Assembly (NCBI GenBank): GCA_014155875.1
Contig: JACEFZ010028322.1
Location: 28,501 to 92,500 of the forward strand
Direction of reading: 5' to 3'
Length of the DNA stretch: 64,000 nucleotides
From: Cepaea nemoralis
Taxonomy: Eukaryota; Mollusca; Gastropoda; Stylommatophora; Helicidae
A program made the translations under genes and the position numbers. The notes beneath the pieces are model-generated. The model made no database searches and was not told the origin of the DNA. It was given only the letters and a program-made list of their open reading frames with translations. Of this stretch, positions 43,340 through 52,534 are shown piece after piece (the stretch's first letter is position 1; every line of letters begins with the position of its first letter).

Positions 43340-43735
43340 CTTAGGTACAGCTTCTGTCACCCTGGTATAAAGCCCTGACGTGTTGATTGTCTGTCACCCC
43401 TGGTATAAAGCCTGATGTGGTGATTGTCTGTCACACCTGGTGTAGAGCTCTAACGTGGTGATTGTCTGTCACCCCTGGTATAAAGCCTGATGTGGTGATT
43501 GTCTGTCACCCCTGGTGTAGAGCTCTAACGTGTTGATTGTCTGTCACCCCTGGTATAAAGCCTGATGTGGTGATTGTCTGTCACCCCTGGTGTAGAGCTC
43601 TAACGTATTGATTGTCTGTCACCCCTGGTATAAAGCCTGATGTGGTGATTGTCTGTCACCCCTGGAGTAGAGCCTGATGTGTTGATTGTCTGTCACCCCT
43701 GGTATAAAGCCTGATGTGGTGATCGTCTGTCTTGC
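43340..43735. repeat. 37-bp minisatellite, about 10 copies, alternating types
   Basis: ctgtcacccctggtataaag plus cctgatgtggtgattgt alternates with a ctggtgtagagctctaacgt form, giving a two-unit (about 74-bp) higher-order period. Confidence 0.92.
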
Positions 43736-43806
43736 CATTGTGGCTATAACTAAGCCGAATACAATGTCAGCGTGGCCATCTTTGAGCTGAAAACCTTGCC
43801 AAAGTA

Positions 43807-44382
43807 CAAGGGTAAGTTAATAAGTAAGTCACAAATTGCTGTAGAAAAATAACTAACTATGATAACAACTTGAAACCAGTTTATTTTTATACATACATTG
43901 CCCCTTTATTTCTCAACATAATTTCCACCAATATTGATGCATTTATCCCATCGTTTTATCAGTCCTCCCAAACCGGCTGCATAGAACTACGTGCTTTGTT
44001 TTTACTTACTTACCATCCCACAGAACTGTGTGACTTACTTATTGACTCGCCCGCGTAACTTTTTTCTACCCAGCTATGCACCGCTTTACGGGGAAATCGC
44101 TAGGGGCTAAGTCCACTGAAAACCTACCTTGGCGGGAGACATTTCACGAGTGACACCGAAGTTGAATGTGAAGTGAAAGCGTGGTTTAGAAACACCCAGT
44201 TTGGGGGGGGGGGGGGGGAAGACTGATAAAACGATGGGATAAGTGCATCAATGTTGGTGGAAATTATGTTGAGAAATAAAGGGGCAATGTATGTATACAA
44301 ATAAACTGGTTTCAAGTTGTTATCACAGTTAGTTATTTTTCTACAGCCATTTGTGACTTACTTATTCACTTACCCGCGTATG
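43807..44382. mobile_element. Fold-back mariner-like element remnant
   Basis: Two arms of about 170 bp are near-perfect inverted copies (43807-43975 and 44197-44382), both ending in acaaattgctgtagaaaaat / ctacagccatttgtgact. Each arm encodes the same transposase C-terminus, LIKRWDKCINxGGNYVEK followed by a stop: minus strand at about 43962-43905, plus strand at about 44222-44281. The plus copy is preceded by GRHFTSDTEVECEVKAWF and NTQF (about 44135-44202), then a G16 run. This looks like the IS630-Tc1-mariner superfamily. Fusion of two 3' ends made a long hairpin. It lies in an Eph intron. Confidence 0.78.
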
Positions 44383-44423
44383 TTCCTGCTTGAGATATTA
44401 CGCACACGCCAGGCCACTGGTTT

Positions 44424-44446
44424 ACCACACACACACACACACACAT

Positions 44447-44527
<81 letters not shown>
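44424..44527. repeat. (CA)n(GA)n microsatellite
   Basis: cacaca tract to 44458 and then about 34 GA units to 44526, close to the donor of exon 44622-44694. Confidence 0.96.
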
Positions 44528-44530
<3 letters not shown>

Positions 44531-44621
44531 TATCCACAGACTACAGGAGGGCCAGTGATCAAGAGAAGAAAGTCGCCTAGTCACACACAGACTACAGAAG
44601 AGAAGAAAGTAGCCTACTCAC

Positions 44622-44694
44622 ATCCGTGTTTTCCTGTGTGCACCACCAGCGGGTCGCTGAACTCACCCCACCCGTACTCCGTCTGGGCACGAAC
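44622..44694 (-). CDS. Eph: Eph exon: C-terminal strand of fibronectin-III repeat 1
   Basis: The exon follows an acceptor ttgcag (AG at 44696-44695) and ends at a GTGAGT donor (44621-44616). It encodes 24 residues beginning VRAQTEYGWGEFSDP, the typical last strand of an Eph FN3 module, and leaves phase 1. It closely resembles the exon at 30624-30702, which closes FN3-2. The upstream half of FN3-1 was not found in the window. A minisatellite begins about 10 bp from the acceptor, and a short duplication of the donor flank lies at 44575-44620. Confidence 0.88.
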
Positions 44695-44702
44695 CTGCAA
44701 CA

Positions 44703-45120
44703 ACAAGTACAAGTGAGTCAACTCTATCCATGTTAACCACAACCATACAAGTGAGACAACTCTAGTCATGTTAACTAGAACCATACAAGTGAGACAACTC
44801 TATCCATGTTAACCACAACCATACAAGTGAGACAACTCTAGTCATGTTAACTAGAACCATAAAGTGAGACAACTCTATGTTAACCACAGCCATAAAAGTG
44901 AGCCAACTCTATGTTAACCACAAGGACACAAGTAAGACAACTCTATATTGACCACAACACACAAGAGAGACAACTCTATGTTAACACACCTACACATGAG
45001 CGACAACTCTACGGTAACATCACACAAGTGAGACAACTCTATGTTAACATAACAAAACAAGAGAGACAACTCGATGTTAACCACACCCACACAAGAGAGA
45101 CAACTCTATGTTAACACAAC
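44703..45120. repeat. Approximately 37-bp minisatellite at the Eph FN3-1 acceptor
   Basis: aaccatacaagtgagacaac plus tctatccatgttaacca repeats about 12 times, with shortened units rightward. The first unit starts about 10 bp from the acceptor of exon 44622-44694. Confidence 0.92.
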
Positions 45121-45700
45121 AAATGCAATGTAGGGTGGGCAAAATTGATACACTAGCTGTACTAGACATAAAACCCGAATAAATCTTTGTACTGCCCCAC
45201 AAATGCACTCCCTCATCTCTGTGCTATCAAATCTCCTCCCACCACCATCATCATCTCCCTGTGGGAAGCACACATAGGAAGTACTTGTTCAACCCATTCC
45301 TCTGTCCGACTCCATTGTTCTTGAACAAGATCTCTTTGGCGTCCCCGGTCTATTCCTCAATAGTGCGCTGACAAGTGCACAGAGATAATCAATTTCTTTT
45401 TGTTGATGAAACAAATCACAGAAAATCAAAAAGCCAGCGGCATCAATCACCTAACCTGCGATCTGTCCAGGCAGTTTCTCCACACCCTAGTGGGTTGCAC
45501 TTCAGGTGAAAAACGGAGCTTTCTCGTGAAGTCCAGCCAGCGGCGATCTGCATATTTCCCACATAACTCACCCGGGCAATAAATGGCCGTTGATATGAAC
45601 ATGGACAGGCAGGGCCTTTCTCTCTCCTGGTTTTCTTGTGCTTGCGCGTAAGTGTATGGCTCGTTCATCACGACAGCACCTTGTTCAGACTTAGAATCCC
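45121..45700. other. Sequence without recognised feature
   Basis: Unique sequence. Minus frame 45671-45447 (74 codons) has no recognisable similarity and no clear splice-bounded exon. It could be intron of the Eph gene. Confidence 0.45.
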
Positions 45701-45704
45701 ATCT

Positions 45705-46020
45705 GTACCAGCTTCCTCTTCTACTACTTCTTCCTACTCTTTATCTTCATCATCATCTTCATTCTTCTAATCTTCCTCTCACGTTTCTTCTTCTTCTTAT
45801 TTTTCTTCTTCTTCGTCTTCCTACTCCGCCACCTGTTCTTCTTCTACTTCTACTTCCTCCTCCATCTCTTCTTCTTCATCAGCACGTGTCTAATTCTCTT
45901 AATCTTCCTCTTTTGCTTCATCATCTTCTTCTTTTCGTATTCTTCCTTCTTCGTCACCTTCATACTCTTCCTGCCCTCTTCTTCCTATTGTCTTCTTCCT
46001 CTTCCCCCACCTCATCATAG
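45705..46020. repeat. Pyrimidine-rich (CTT)n-like tract
   Basis: About 300 bases dominated by ttcttc and tcctc on the plus strand. Low-complexity frames are artefacts. Confidence 0.85.
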
Positions 46021-46086
46021 GAACTCAGACGTCGGCCTGAGTGTCTCTAATACAACAAGTAATTATTGTCATGACGTTCTCTGACA

Positions 46087-46102
46087 GGGGGGGGGGGGGG
46101 GG
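46087..46102. repeat. G16 homopolymer
   Basis: Sixteen consecutive G. Confidence 0.97.
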
Positions 46103-46201
46103 ATGAGGAAGTCCACCGATGCCATGTTTGTTTACACTCATTTCTGTAGGCTGGGGGTGGGACTACAGAAGGTGATTGGTCGCCCCGGATATATTGCCAC
46201 T

Positions 46202-46203
<2 letters not shown>

Positions 46204-46257
<54 letters not shown>

Positions 46258-46415
46258 GGGGGATAGAGAGAAAGAGAAAGAGAGAGGGGGATAGAGAGAA
46301 AGAGAAAGAGAGGGGGAGTGGGAGAGAGATAAAGAGAGAGAGATGAAGAGAGAGAGGGAGAGTGGGGGAGAGATAAAGAGAGAGAGAGAAATAAAGAGAC
46401 AGGGTAAAGGAGAGG

Positions 46416-46510
<95 letters not shown>
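46204..46510. repeat. (GA)n microsatellite
   Basis: Perfect (AG)n at about 46204-46244 and 46424-46508, with degenerate gagggggagag between. Confidence 0.96.
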
Positions 46511-46512
<2 letters not shown>

Positions 46513-46654
46513 AAGAACGTATCCTTAAACTGAGATCTAGATCAGGTTTCAATCTGTTACAGAACTATCAGGTCAGGCAGGTACGGCACTCTGCTGGGAT
46601 TGTTGCTCGGCGGTGTCTGTCACAACATGTCTTGTCGACTACAGCAGTAGCTTG

Positions 46655-47040
46655 CCAAGCACAGGGGTGGGGGAAGGGGGTGGGAGGGGTGGTTGCTGGG
46701 GGAGGTGTGGTTGCTGGGGGAGGTGTGGTTCCTGGGGGAAATGGTAGTAGTGCACCAGCACGGAGATGGACACAGGGCACTGCAGACACCTGGGGCATGA
46801 GAGGGCATGAGAGGGCACGGGAGGACATGAGAGGGCATGAGAGAACATGAAAGGACATGAGAGAACATGAGGCTGGGGACATGGCCAGAGATCGAGAGAC
46901 TTTCTGTCGTGATGAGGGCCACGTTCTGTAACGCACTTGTTACATGATGCTGATAATGATGATGATAATGACGATGATGCTATTGATGATGTTGATGATG
47001 ATAATGTTGTTGATGTTGATGATGACGATGATGATGCTGA
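46655..47040. repeat. Short tandem repeats: GGTGTGGTTGCTGGGGGA, 10-bp CATGAGAGGG, (GAT)n
   Basis: An 18-21-bp unit at 46690-46740, catgagaggg units at 46797-46870 and (gatgat)n at 46952-47038. No gene was supported. Confidence 0.85.
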
Positions 47041-47485
47041 ATACAGTCGTTTTCGCGGTCTTTCACCCGACGTCGGTATTCATTCAGCGAGATGTAAAGT
47101 CCCTACAGTCCAGAAATACTGAATTCCCCTGCTATGTTTCTATTGTTCGTTAGTCACCACACAATACCAACCAACAACTCTCCATTTTCTAGCTATCGGA
47201 ACCTGCACAATACAAGGCTTCTGTTGGCTGCTGGCAAGACAAATCCCACAGAGAATGACAATTGTAAGAGGTTTAAAAAGTGCTAAATTTATGACTCTAT
47301 GGAGAAATATGAAATGTGTCTGCTGGCCCTCACGTCAGATGATTTATTTGGAATATTGCGATTTTTATCGGAATCTCATTGGAATTTTCCTCAATCTAGT
47401 TTCCAAGGGGGGTTGTCTGCCCTCACTTGGTGATTAAATGGATTCTGTCCCTTGAAATGAATGCACGATAAACGGGCGCTTCTCA
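47041..47485. other. Sequence without recognised feature
   Basis: Unique. No exon or repeat family was recognised. Confidence 0.45.
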
Positions 47486-47486
47486 A

Positions 47487-47957
47487 ACTATGACACATGC
47501 ATTTACCGTTCACAAACTACAACACATGCATTTACCGTTCACAAACTACAACACATGCATTTACCGTTCACAAACTACAACACATGCAATTTACCGTTCA
47601 CAAACTACAACACATGCATTTACCGTTCACAAACTACAACACATGCATTTACCGTTCACAAACTACAACACATGCATTTACCGTTCACAAACTACAACAC
47701 ATGCATTTACCGTTCACAAACTACAACACATGCATTTACCGTTCACAAACTACAACACATGCATTTACCGTTCACAAACTACAACACATGCATTTACCGT
47801 TCACAAACTACAACACATGCATTTACCGTTCACAAACTACAACACATGCATTTACCGTTCACAAACTACAACACATGCATTTACCGTTCACAAACTACAA
47901 CACATGCATTTACCGTTCACAAACTACAACACATGCATTTACCGCTCACAAACTAAC
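47487..47957. repeat. 29-bp minisatellite, 16 almost identical copies
   Basis: acaaactacaacacatgcat plus ttaccgttc repeats with essentially no substitutions except in the first and last units and one single-base insertion (47588). The homogeneity implies recent expansion. Confidence 0.97.
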
Positions 47958-48049
47958 CCAGTGGTGCAATGAAGCAGGTGCACTGGTATGTTTGTGTAGT
48001 GTTGTTGTTCGTCCGACACGAATGATAATGATGATGATGATGATGACTA

Positions 48050-48710
48050 CAATGAGATTCAATGAGGGAGGATGCGAGTGACCTGCGCTATGCTACGACC
48101 TGGATTTAAGCCAGGAAGAGTTGCGGAATCCGTCGACCTGACTCCTGTCCAAATCCATCCAGACCCAGAAGCAAGACACCGCCAGGACGGCGGGAGATGG
48201 CTCGGGTGCCAGGGGTAACCCGAACGCCTTTGGTGCTCTGCCGAGTTCAAGGATCTCCACACAGCGTGCTGGTAGTCGCCTTGGTGTGCTCCGGACCGAG
48301 AGGTTTCTTCTGCACATCCCGCCAAATCCAGTCTACACATGCTGGATGGGCATGCCCTAACTCCGCGACTGGTTATGACCTGGTCGGCTACCTTCTACTG
48401 GTTTAGCCGGCCCGCCAAAGCTGTTGCCTGCTGACAACTCAAACTACCAGGAGCCACAGGCGAGAGCTGGATGTCAGAACTGTACCAATGGCCGTTGCGC
48501 TATCCTGGAAAGGGCATGATGGTCCACACAACCAGAGACAGCACCAGTCGGCAAACAGGATTACAGACATACAGGATTGGGATCTCTGGGGACAGAAGTG
48601 TTGCGGACTGAGATCCGTTGCAAACTAGGACAAGCATGAATCTGATGTGGTCACAGTGGTGGGAATGATGTCCTGGTAGTTGTCGTGCCAGGCTGGTGAA
48701 GCTGGGTGCC
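48050..48710. other. GC-rich unique block of unknown nature
   Basis: GC-rich relative to its surroundings. Frames on both strands (for example minus 48340-48059 and plus 48197-48406) have no domain I recognise. It could be a transposon fragment or a gene piece. No function is assigned. Confidence 0.4.
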
Positions 48711-48711
48711 C

Positions 48712-49503
48712 CAATGTCTCCACCTTGTAGTGGGAGAGAAACCATTGTTTTCTCATGTCTCCACATTGTAGTGGGATAGAAACCATTGTTTTATCATGTC
48801 TCCACATTGTAGTGGGAGAGAAACCATTGTTTTCCTCATGCAGTGGGAGAGAAACCATTGTTTTCCTCATGCAGTGGGAGAGAAACCATTGTTTTCCTCA
48901 TGCAGTGGGAGAGAAACCATTGTTTTCTTCATGCAGTGGGAGAGAAACCATTGTTTTCTCCTGTCTCCACATTGTAGTGGCGGCGGACTAACCATTGTTT
49001 CCCCTGTGTCTCCACTTTGTAGTGGGAGAGAAACCATTGTTGTCCTCATATAGTGGGAGAGAAACCATTGTTGTCCTCATATAGTGGGAGAGAAACCATT
49101 GATTTCCTCAAATAGTGGGAGAGAAACCATTGTTGTCCTCATATAGTGGGAGAGAAACCATTGTTTTCCTCAAGTAGTGGGAGAGAAACCATTGTTGTCC
49201 TCATATAGTGGGAGAGAAACCACTGTTTTCCTCAAGTAGTGGAAGAGAAACTATTGTTTTCTCATGTCTCCACCTTGTAGTGGGAGAGAAACCATTGTTG
49301 TCCTCATATAGTGGGAGAGAAACCACTGTTTTCCTCAAGTAGTGGAAGAGAAACCATTGTTTTCTCATGTCTCCACCTTGTAGTGGGAGAGAAACCATTG
49401 TTGTCCTCATATAGTGGGAGAGAAACCACTGTTTTCCTCAATTAGTGGGAGAGAAACCATTGTTTTCTCATGTCTCCACCTTGTAGTGGGAGAGAAACCA
49501 TTG
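48712..49503. repeat. Minisatellite of 30-41 bp units
   Basis: tagtgggagagaaaccattg followed by ttgtcctcata, ttttcctcatgc or ttttctcatgtctccacctt. Three unit types are arranged in blocks, about 25 units. Ends at the LINE C fragment. Confidence 0.94.
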
Positions 49504-49504
49504 T

Positions 49505-49995
49505 TTTGTCCATGTAAATTGAAGAACGTTTTGTGCAATAAGTCATTGTCCTTGAAAGTTAGAACAAGAGTTCTTATATGTTACATAAAATCAGTTTTAA
49601 CATACGGCTGCAACTTCTGGACAATTAGTAAACAAGCAAAAAAAATCCATGGAAGCCATGGAGATGTGGTTTTATAGAAGAATGTTGACAATTAATTGGA
49701 CAGCCAAAATGAGCAATCTGGTTGTTTTGAGGGAAACTGACTCGCAAAGATAACTTATCATAAACATCTGAAAGAAGCAGTCATCGTTTTGTTGGCCAAA
49801 TTATGAGGATAAAAAAAATACTGGATCACGTGACAACCAGAAAGATTTACGGAAAGATAGGGGAAGCCAGCGCGAGAAGATTCTTGACAGTTTTGTGTCT
49901 TGGCACAGAAGGGAGTCAACACACAAATTGATCCAAGCAGTCAGAGATCGCAATTTGTGGAGAGGCATGGTCGCCCACGGCAGCCGATGAGGCAC
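49505..49995 (+). mobile_element. LINE C 3' fragment
   Basis: The plus strand encodes VLCNKSLSLKVRTRVLICYI, YGCNFWTISKQ, MEMWFYRRML and finally AVRDRNLWRGMVAHGSR, the typical C-terminal order of an RTE-like LINE, with frameshifts and stops. Confidence 0.8.
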
Positions 49996-49999
49996 TGTA

Positions 50000-50718
50000 T
50001 TATCTCATCTCATCTCATCTCCTTCCTCTTGTACCTTGCGGTGTCAAGGTGAAGTATAACCAGCGGGAGAGTGTCCGCTTATGGGCTTCATGTATCGATA
50101 TTCCCATGGATTGTTATTCGTCCAACGTTTACGTGGTCGGCCTCTTCCTCTGTTTCCATCTGGTCTGTACATCATTGCTTGTTGTGGTATGCTATTGACT
50201 GGTAACCTACTTGCATGGCCAAACCATTTGACTTGTTGCCATCTAATAAAATCTAGTGCAGCTACAACCCCCACTTTAGTCCTGATTTCTTCATTTCTGA
50301 TCTTATCTCTTCGTGATACATTGAGTATTCTTCTCAGGAATCTCATTTCTGTTGTTGTGATTTTTCTATTCTCTTTTCTGTCATTGTCCAGGTTTGGCAT
50401 TGGTAACATAGAGTTGGTAGGAAGATTGTGTTGTAAAGTGCTTTCTTAGTAGTTATTGATACATGTTTGTTCTTTAGTATTGGTGCCATTTGTCCAATGA
50501 GTTGGTTTGCCTTATTGCATCTATTTTCGATCTCGTCTTCTGATTTGCCATTTGATGATATTATACTTCCTAGGTACTTGAAACTCTTTACTTGTTTCAA
50601 GGAATGTTCGTTTAGGTGAATTGTTGTTGCTTTTTCTTCTTTAGTTATAGTCATTACCTTTGTTTTACTTGTGCTAATTTTCATGTTATGTTCCCTACAC
50701 ATTTCATTTAGAAATTTC
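50000..50718 (-). mobile_element. LINE A second copy, 3' part
   Basis: The same C-terminal sequence as 12.58-13.28 kb (RRDKIRNEEIRTKVGV, WFGHASRLPVN, GRGRPRKRW), with the same (ATGAG)n-type tail at 50003-50022. One frame break near 50385. The RT part is interrupted at about 50720 by LINE B and resumes at about 51464-51522. Confidence 0.87.
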
Positions 50719-50719
50719 A

Positions 50720-51463
50720 TTTAGTAGATGCGGTTGTTGCACACAGTGAACAACTAGGGTTAGAACTGAATATTAAGAAGACACAGATTATGGTCGTCAC
50801 TGGGAAGAAGGAAATACCACAATGTGATATACGAGTAGATGGGCATATTCTTAAGCAAGTGAATCGATACAGTTATCTCGGCACAGTCATAACATCTGAT
50901 GGGAGATGCCTTGAAGAGATTAGAACAAGAATTGTCATTGCGAAGGTAGCCTTTTGCAAGATGAAAAACATACTGACCAATAAAAAGATATCAATTGAAA
51001 TGAGAAAAAGAGTGTTGAGGTGCTACATAGAACCTGTACTTTTATATGAATGTGAAGAGTGGACAATGAGCCGTCAAGCTGAAAAACATCTGATGGTTGT
51101 GGAAATGTGGTTTCTGAGGATAATGCAAAGAATACCATGGACAGACAGATAAACCAATGAACAAGTCCTTCAAGAAACAAATGAAGATCGTAAACTGATT
51201 AGAATCATTAGACGTAGACAGTCAAAATATTTTGGGCATGTTATGAGAAGAAGTGACTTGGAGAACTTGGTGACGACTGCAAGATCGAAGGGAAGAGACC
51301 AAGGAGGAAGACCGAGAAGTAAATACCTGGATGGATTGGCCACGTGGCATGGTCGAGACAGCAACACGGAGCTGGTCCACGACTCTGGTGATCGAGTGAG
51401 ATGGCAGAACATGACCGCCCACGCTTATCGGCATGGCAACATGCATGATGGATGGATTCATGT
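50720..51463 (+). mobile_element. LINE B, nested in LINE A
   Basis: The plus strand encodes LELNIKKTQIMVV, YSYLGTVITSDGR, RVLRCYIEPVLLYECEEWTM, MWFLRIMQRIPWTD, a stop, then RRRQSKYFGHVMRR, GRPRSKYLDGLATWHGRD and RWQNMTAHAYRHG. This is the region after the RT palm of an RTE-like LINE. The sequence flanking both sides (up to 50718 and from 51464) is contiguous in the intact LINE A copy at 13260-13350. Confidence 0.82.
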
Positions 51464-51522
51464 GGTTTTGTAATTCAGCTTCTGATTTTGCTCTTAGTGC
51501 TTGGTCGTCCGCAAACAGGAGG
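51464..51522 (-). mobile_element. LINE A second copy, resumed segment with FADD motif
   Basis: ttcatgtggttttgtaattc and gcttggtcgtccgcaaacag match 13288-13347 of LINE A and include the catalytic FADDQ codons on the minus strand. Confidence 0.85.
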
Positions 51523-52005
51523 GTGATAGACAGACAGACAGACGAGCGGATAGGCCTTAAACAGGGGAACAGGCGACAGACAGACGGACGAACGACAGAC
51601 AGACAGATGGGCGATAGACATACGGAGGGGTGGGCTATAGACAGACAAATGTGCGGACAGGCGGAAACCGATAGATAGCATGGACAGACGGGGGAACAGA
51701 GAGATAAACGGATGTAGGGATGGGTAATAAATTGCTGGATTAAAAGACAGAAAGAGTGAAGGACGGACAAAGGGACTGGCAAACGGATAGGCAGACGGTT
51801 GGTATATCAATAAACATACAGACAGACGGGCGGACGGATGGACAGGCAGGCCGACAATGTAAAGGAGGAACAGAAGGCACACAGATGAACAGACAAATAT
51901 GCGGGGCGAATGAGCACATAGAATGACAGACGGACGTACTGACAGACAGACGGAAACGATGGACCGATAATGGATGGAAAGACAGACAGTGGAAAATAAC
52001 ATGAC
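51523..52005. repeat. Degenerate GACAGACGG repeat
   Basis: Short (gaca)n- and gacgga-based units with single-base changes throughout. CLSVCLSVRPS-type frames on the minus strand are artefacts. Confidence 0.88.
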
Positions 52006-52440
52006 AGCAGCTCGAATCCCCCGCCAAAATCAAGTTGCGGGATGTTCGTGGCGCCGTGCAGAGACATCCAGCATCGACTAATCTCCTTAGTTCCACAAAC
52101 TGGACCCCTCTGATACCATTACCCCAGGATACCCGGGAGACACGGCGAGGGAGACTTAAAGCATCCTTCAATGTCAGCCCAGGTTGACTCGGTTACTGCC
52201 TGACACTCACCACACAATCGGCGATCAGTCGTTAATTGAGCTGCTTACATCCGGGGTCACAACACGATCGACCGGGTTACCAGCCTCGGCCAACTCTTGT
52301 TTGTTGAGAAAAGGCATGATAGTTACACTGAACCGACTAATGTCTTACAATAAACAGTTTGGGAACTCACCCGGGGTTTTGTATTTGACAATTGCGTTTT
52401 AACATTAAAGAAATCACGTTCCTACATCGGGGAAATAACT
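52006..52440. other. Sequence without recognised feature
   Basis: Unique, moderately GC-rich. Frames on both strands lack recognisable domains. Confidence 0.45.
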
Positions 52441-52534
52441 TTAAAGCATTTGAGAAATTACCTTCCAACAACAGAAAAATGACGTTCAAACACAAAAGAA
52501 ACCACGCCACAACATTACAGAAATAGTGGTCTAT

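Larger units (their letters stand above)
1131..44694 (-). other. Eph: Eph receptor tyrosine kinase gene, 3' part (16 exons)
   Basis: Sixteen minus-strand exons join with matching intron phases into 600 codons plus a stop (1803 nt). Domain order is end of FN3-1 (residues 1-24 of the visible protein), FN3-2 (about 26-120), transmembrane helix (126-151), juxtamembrane region with the [10 protein letters not shown] motif (208-217), tyrosine kinase (about 232-500) and SAM (about 526-580). This order and the juxtamembrane motif are diagnostic of Eph receptors, which bind membrane-anchored ephrins and signal at cell contacts in axon guidance and tissue boundaries. Family members are about 950-1000 residues, so the ephrin-binding domain, Cys-rich region and promoter lie upstream, beyond the window or unrecognised. 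The introns carry a large load of minisatellites and LINEs. No canonical AATAAA was seen between the stop and position 1, so the transcript end is not located. The kinase exon at 11.55-11.86 kb contains a compensated frameshift. Confidence 0.93.

Noticed and set aside
45447..45671. Minus-strand frame as a further upstream Eph exon
   Set aside because: No FN3 or Cys-rich signature, and no splice pair giving the phase required by exon 44622-44694.
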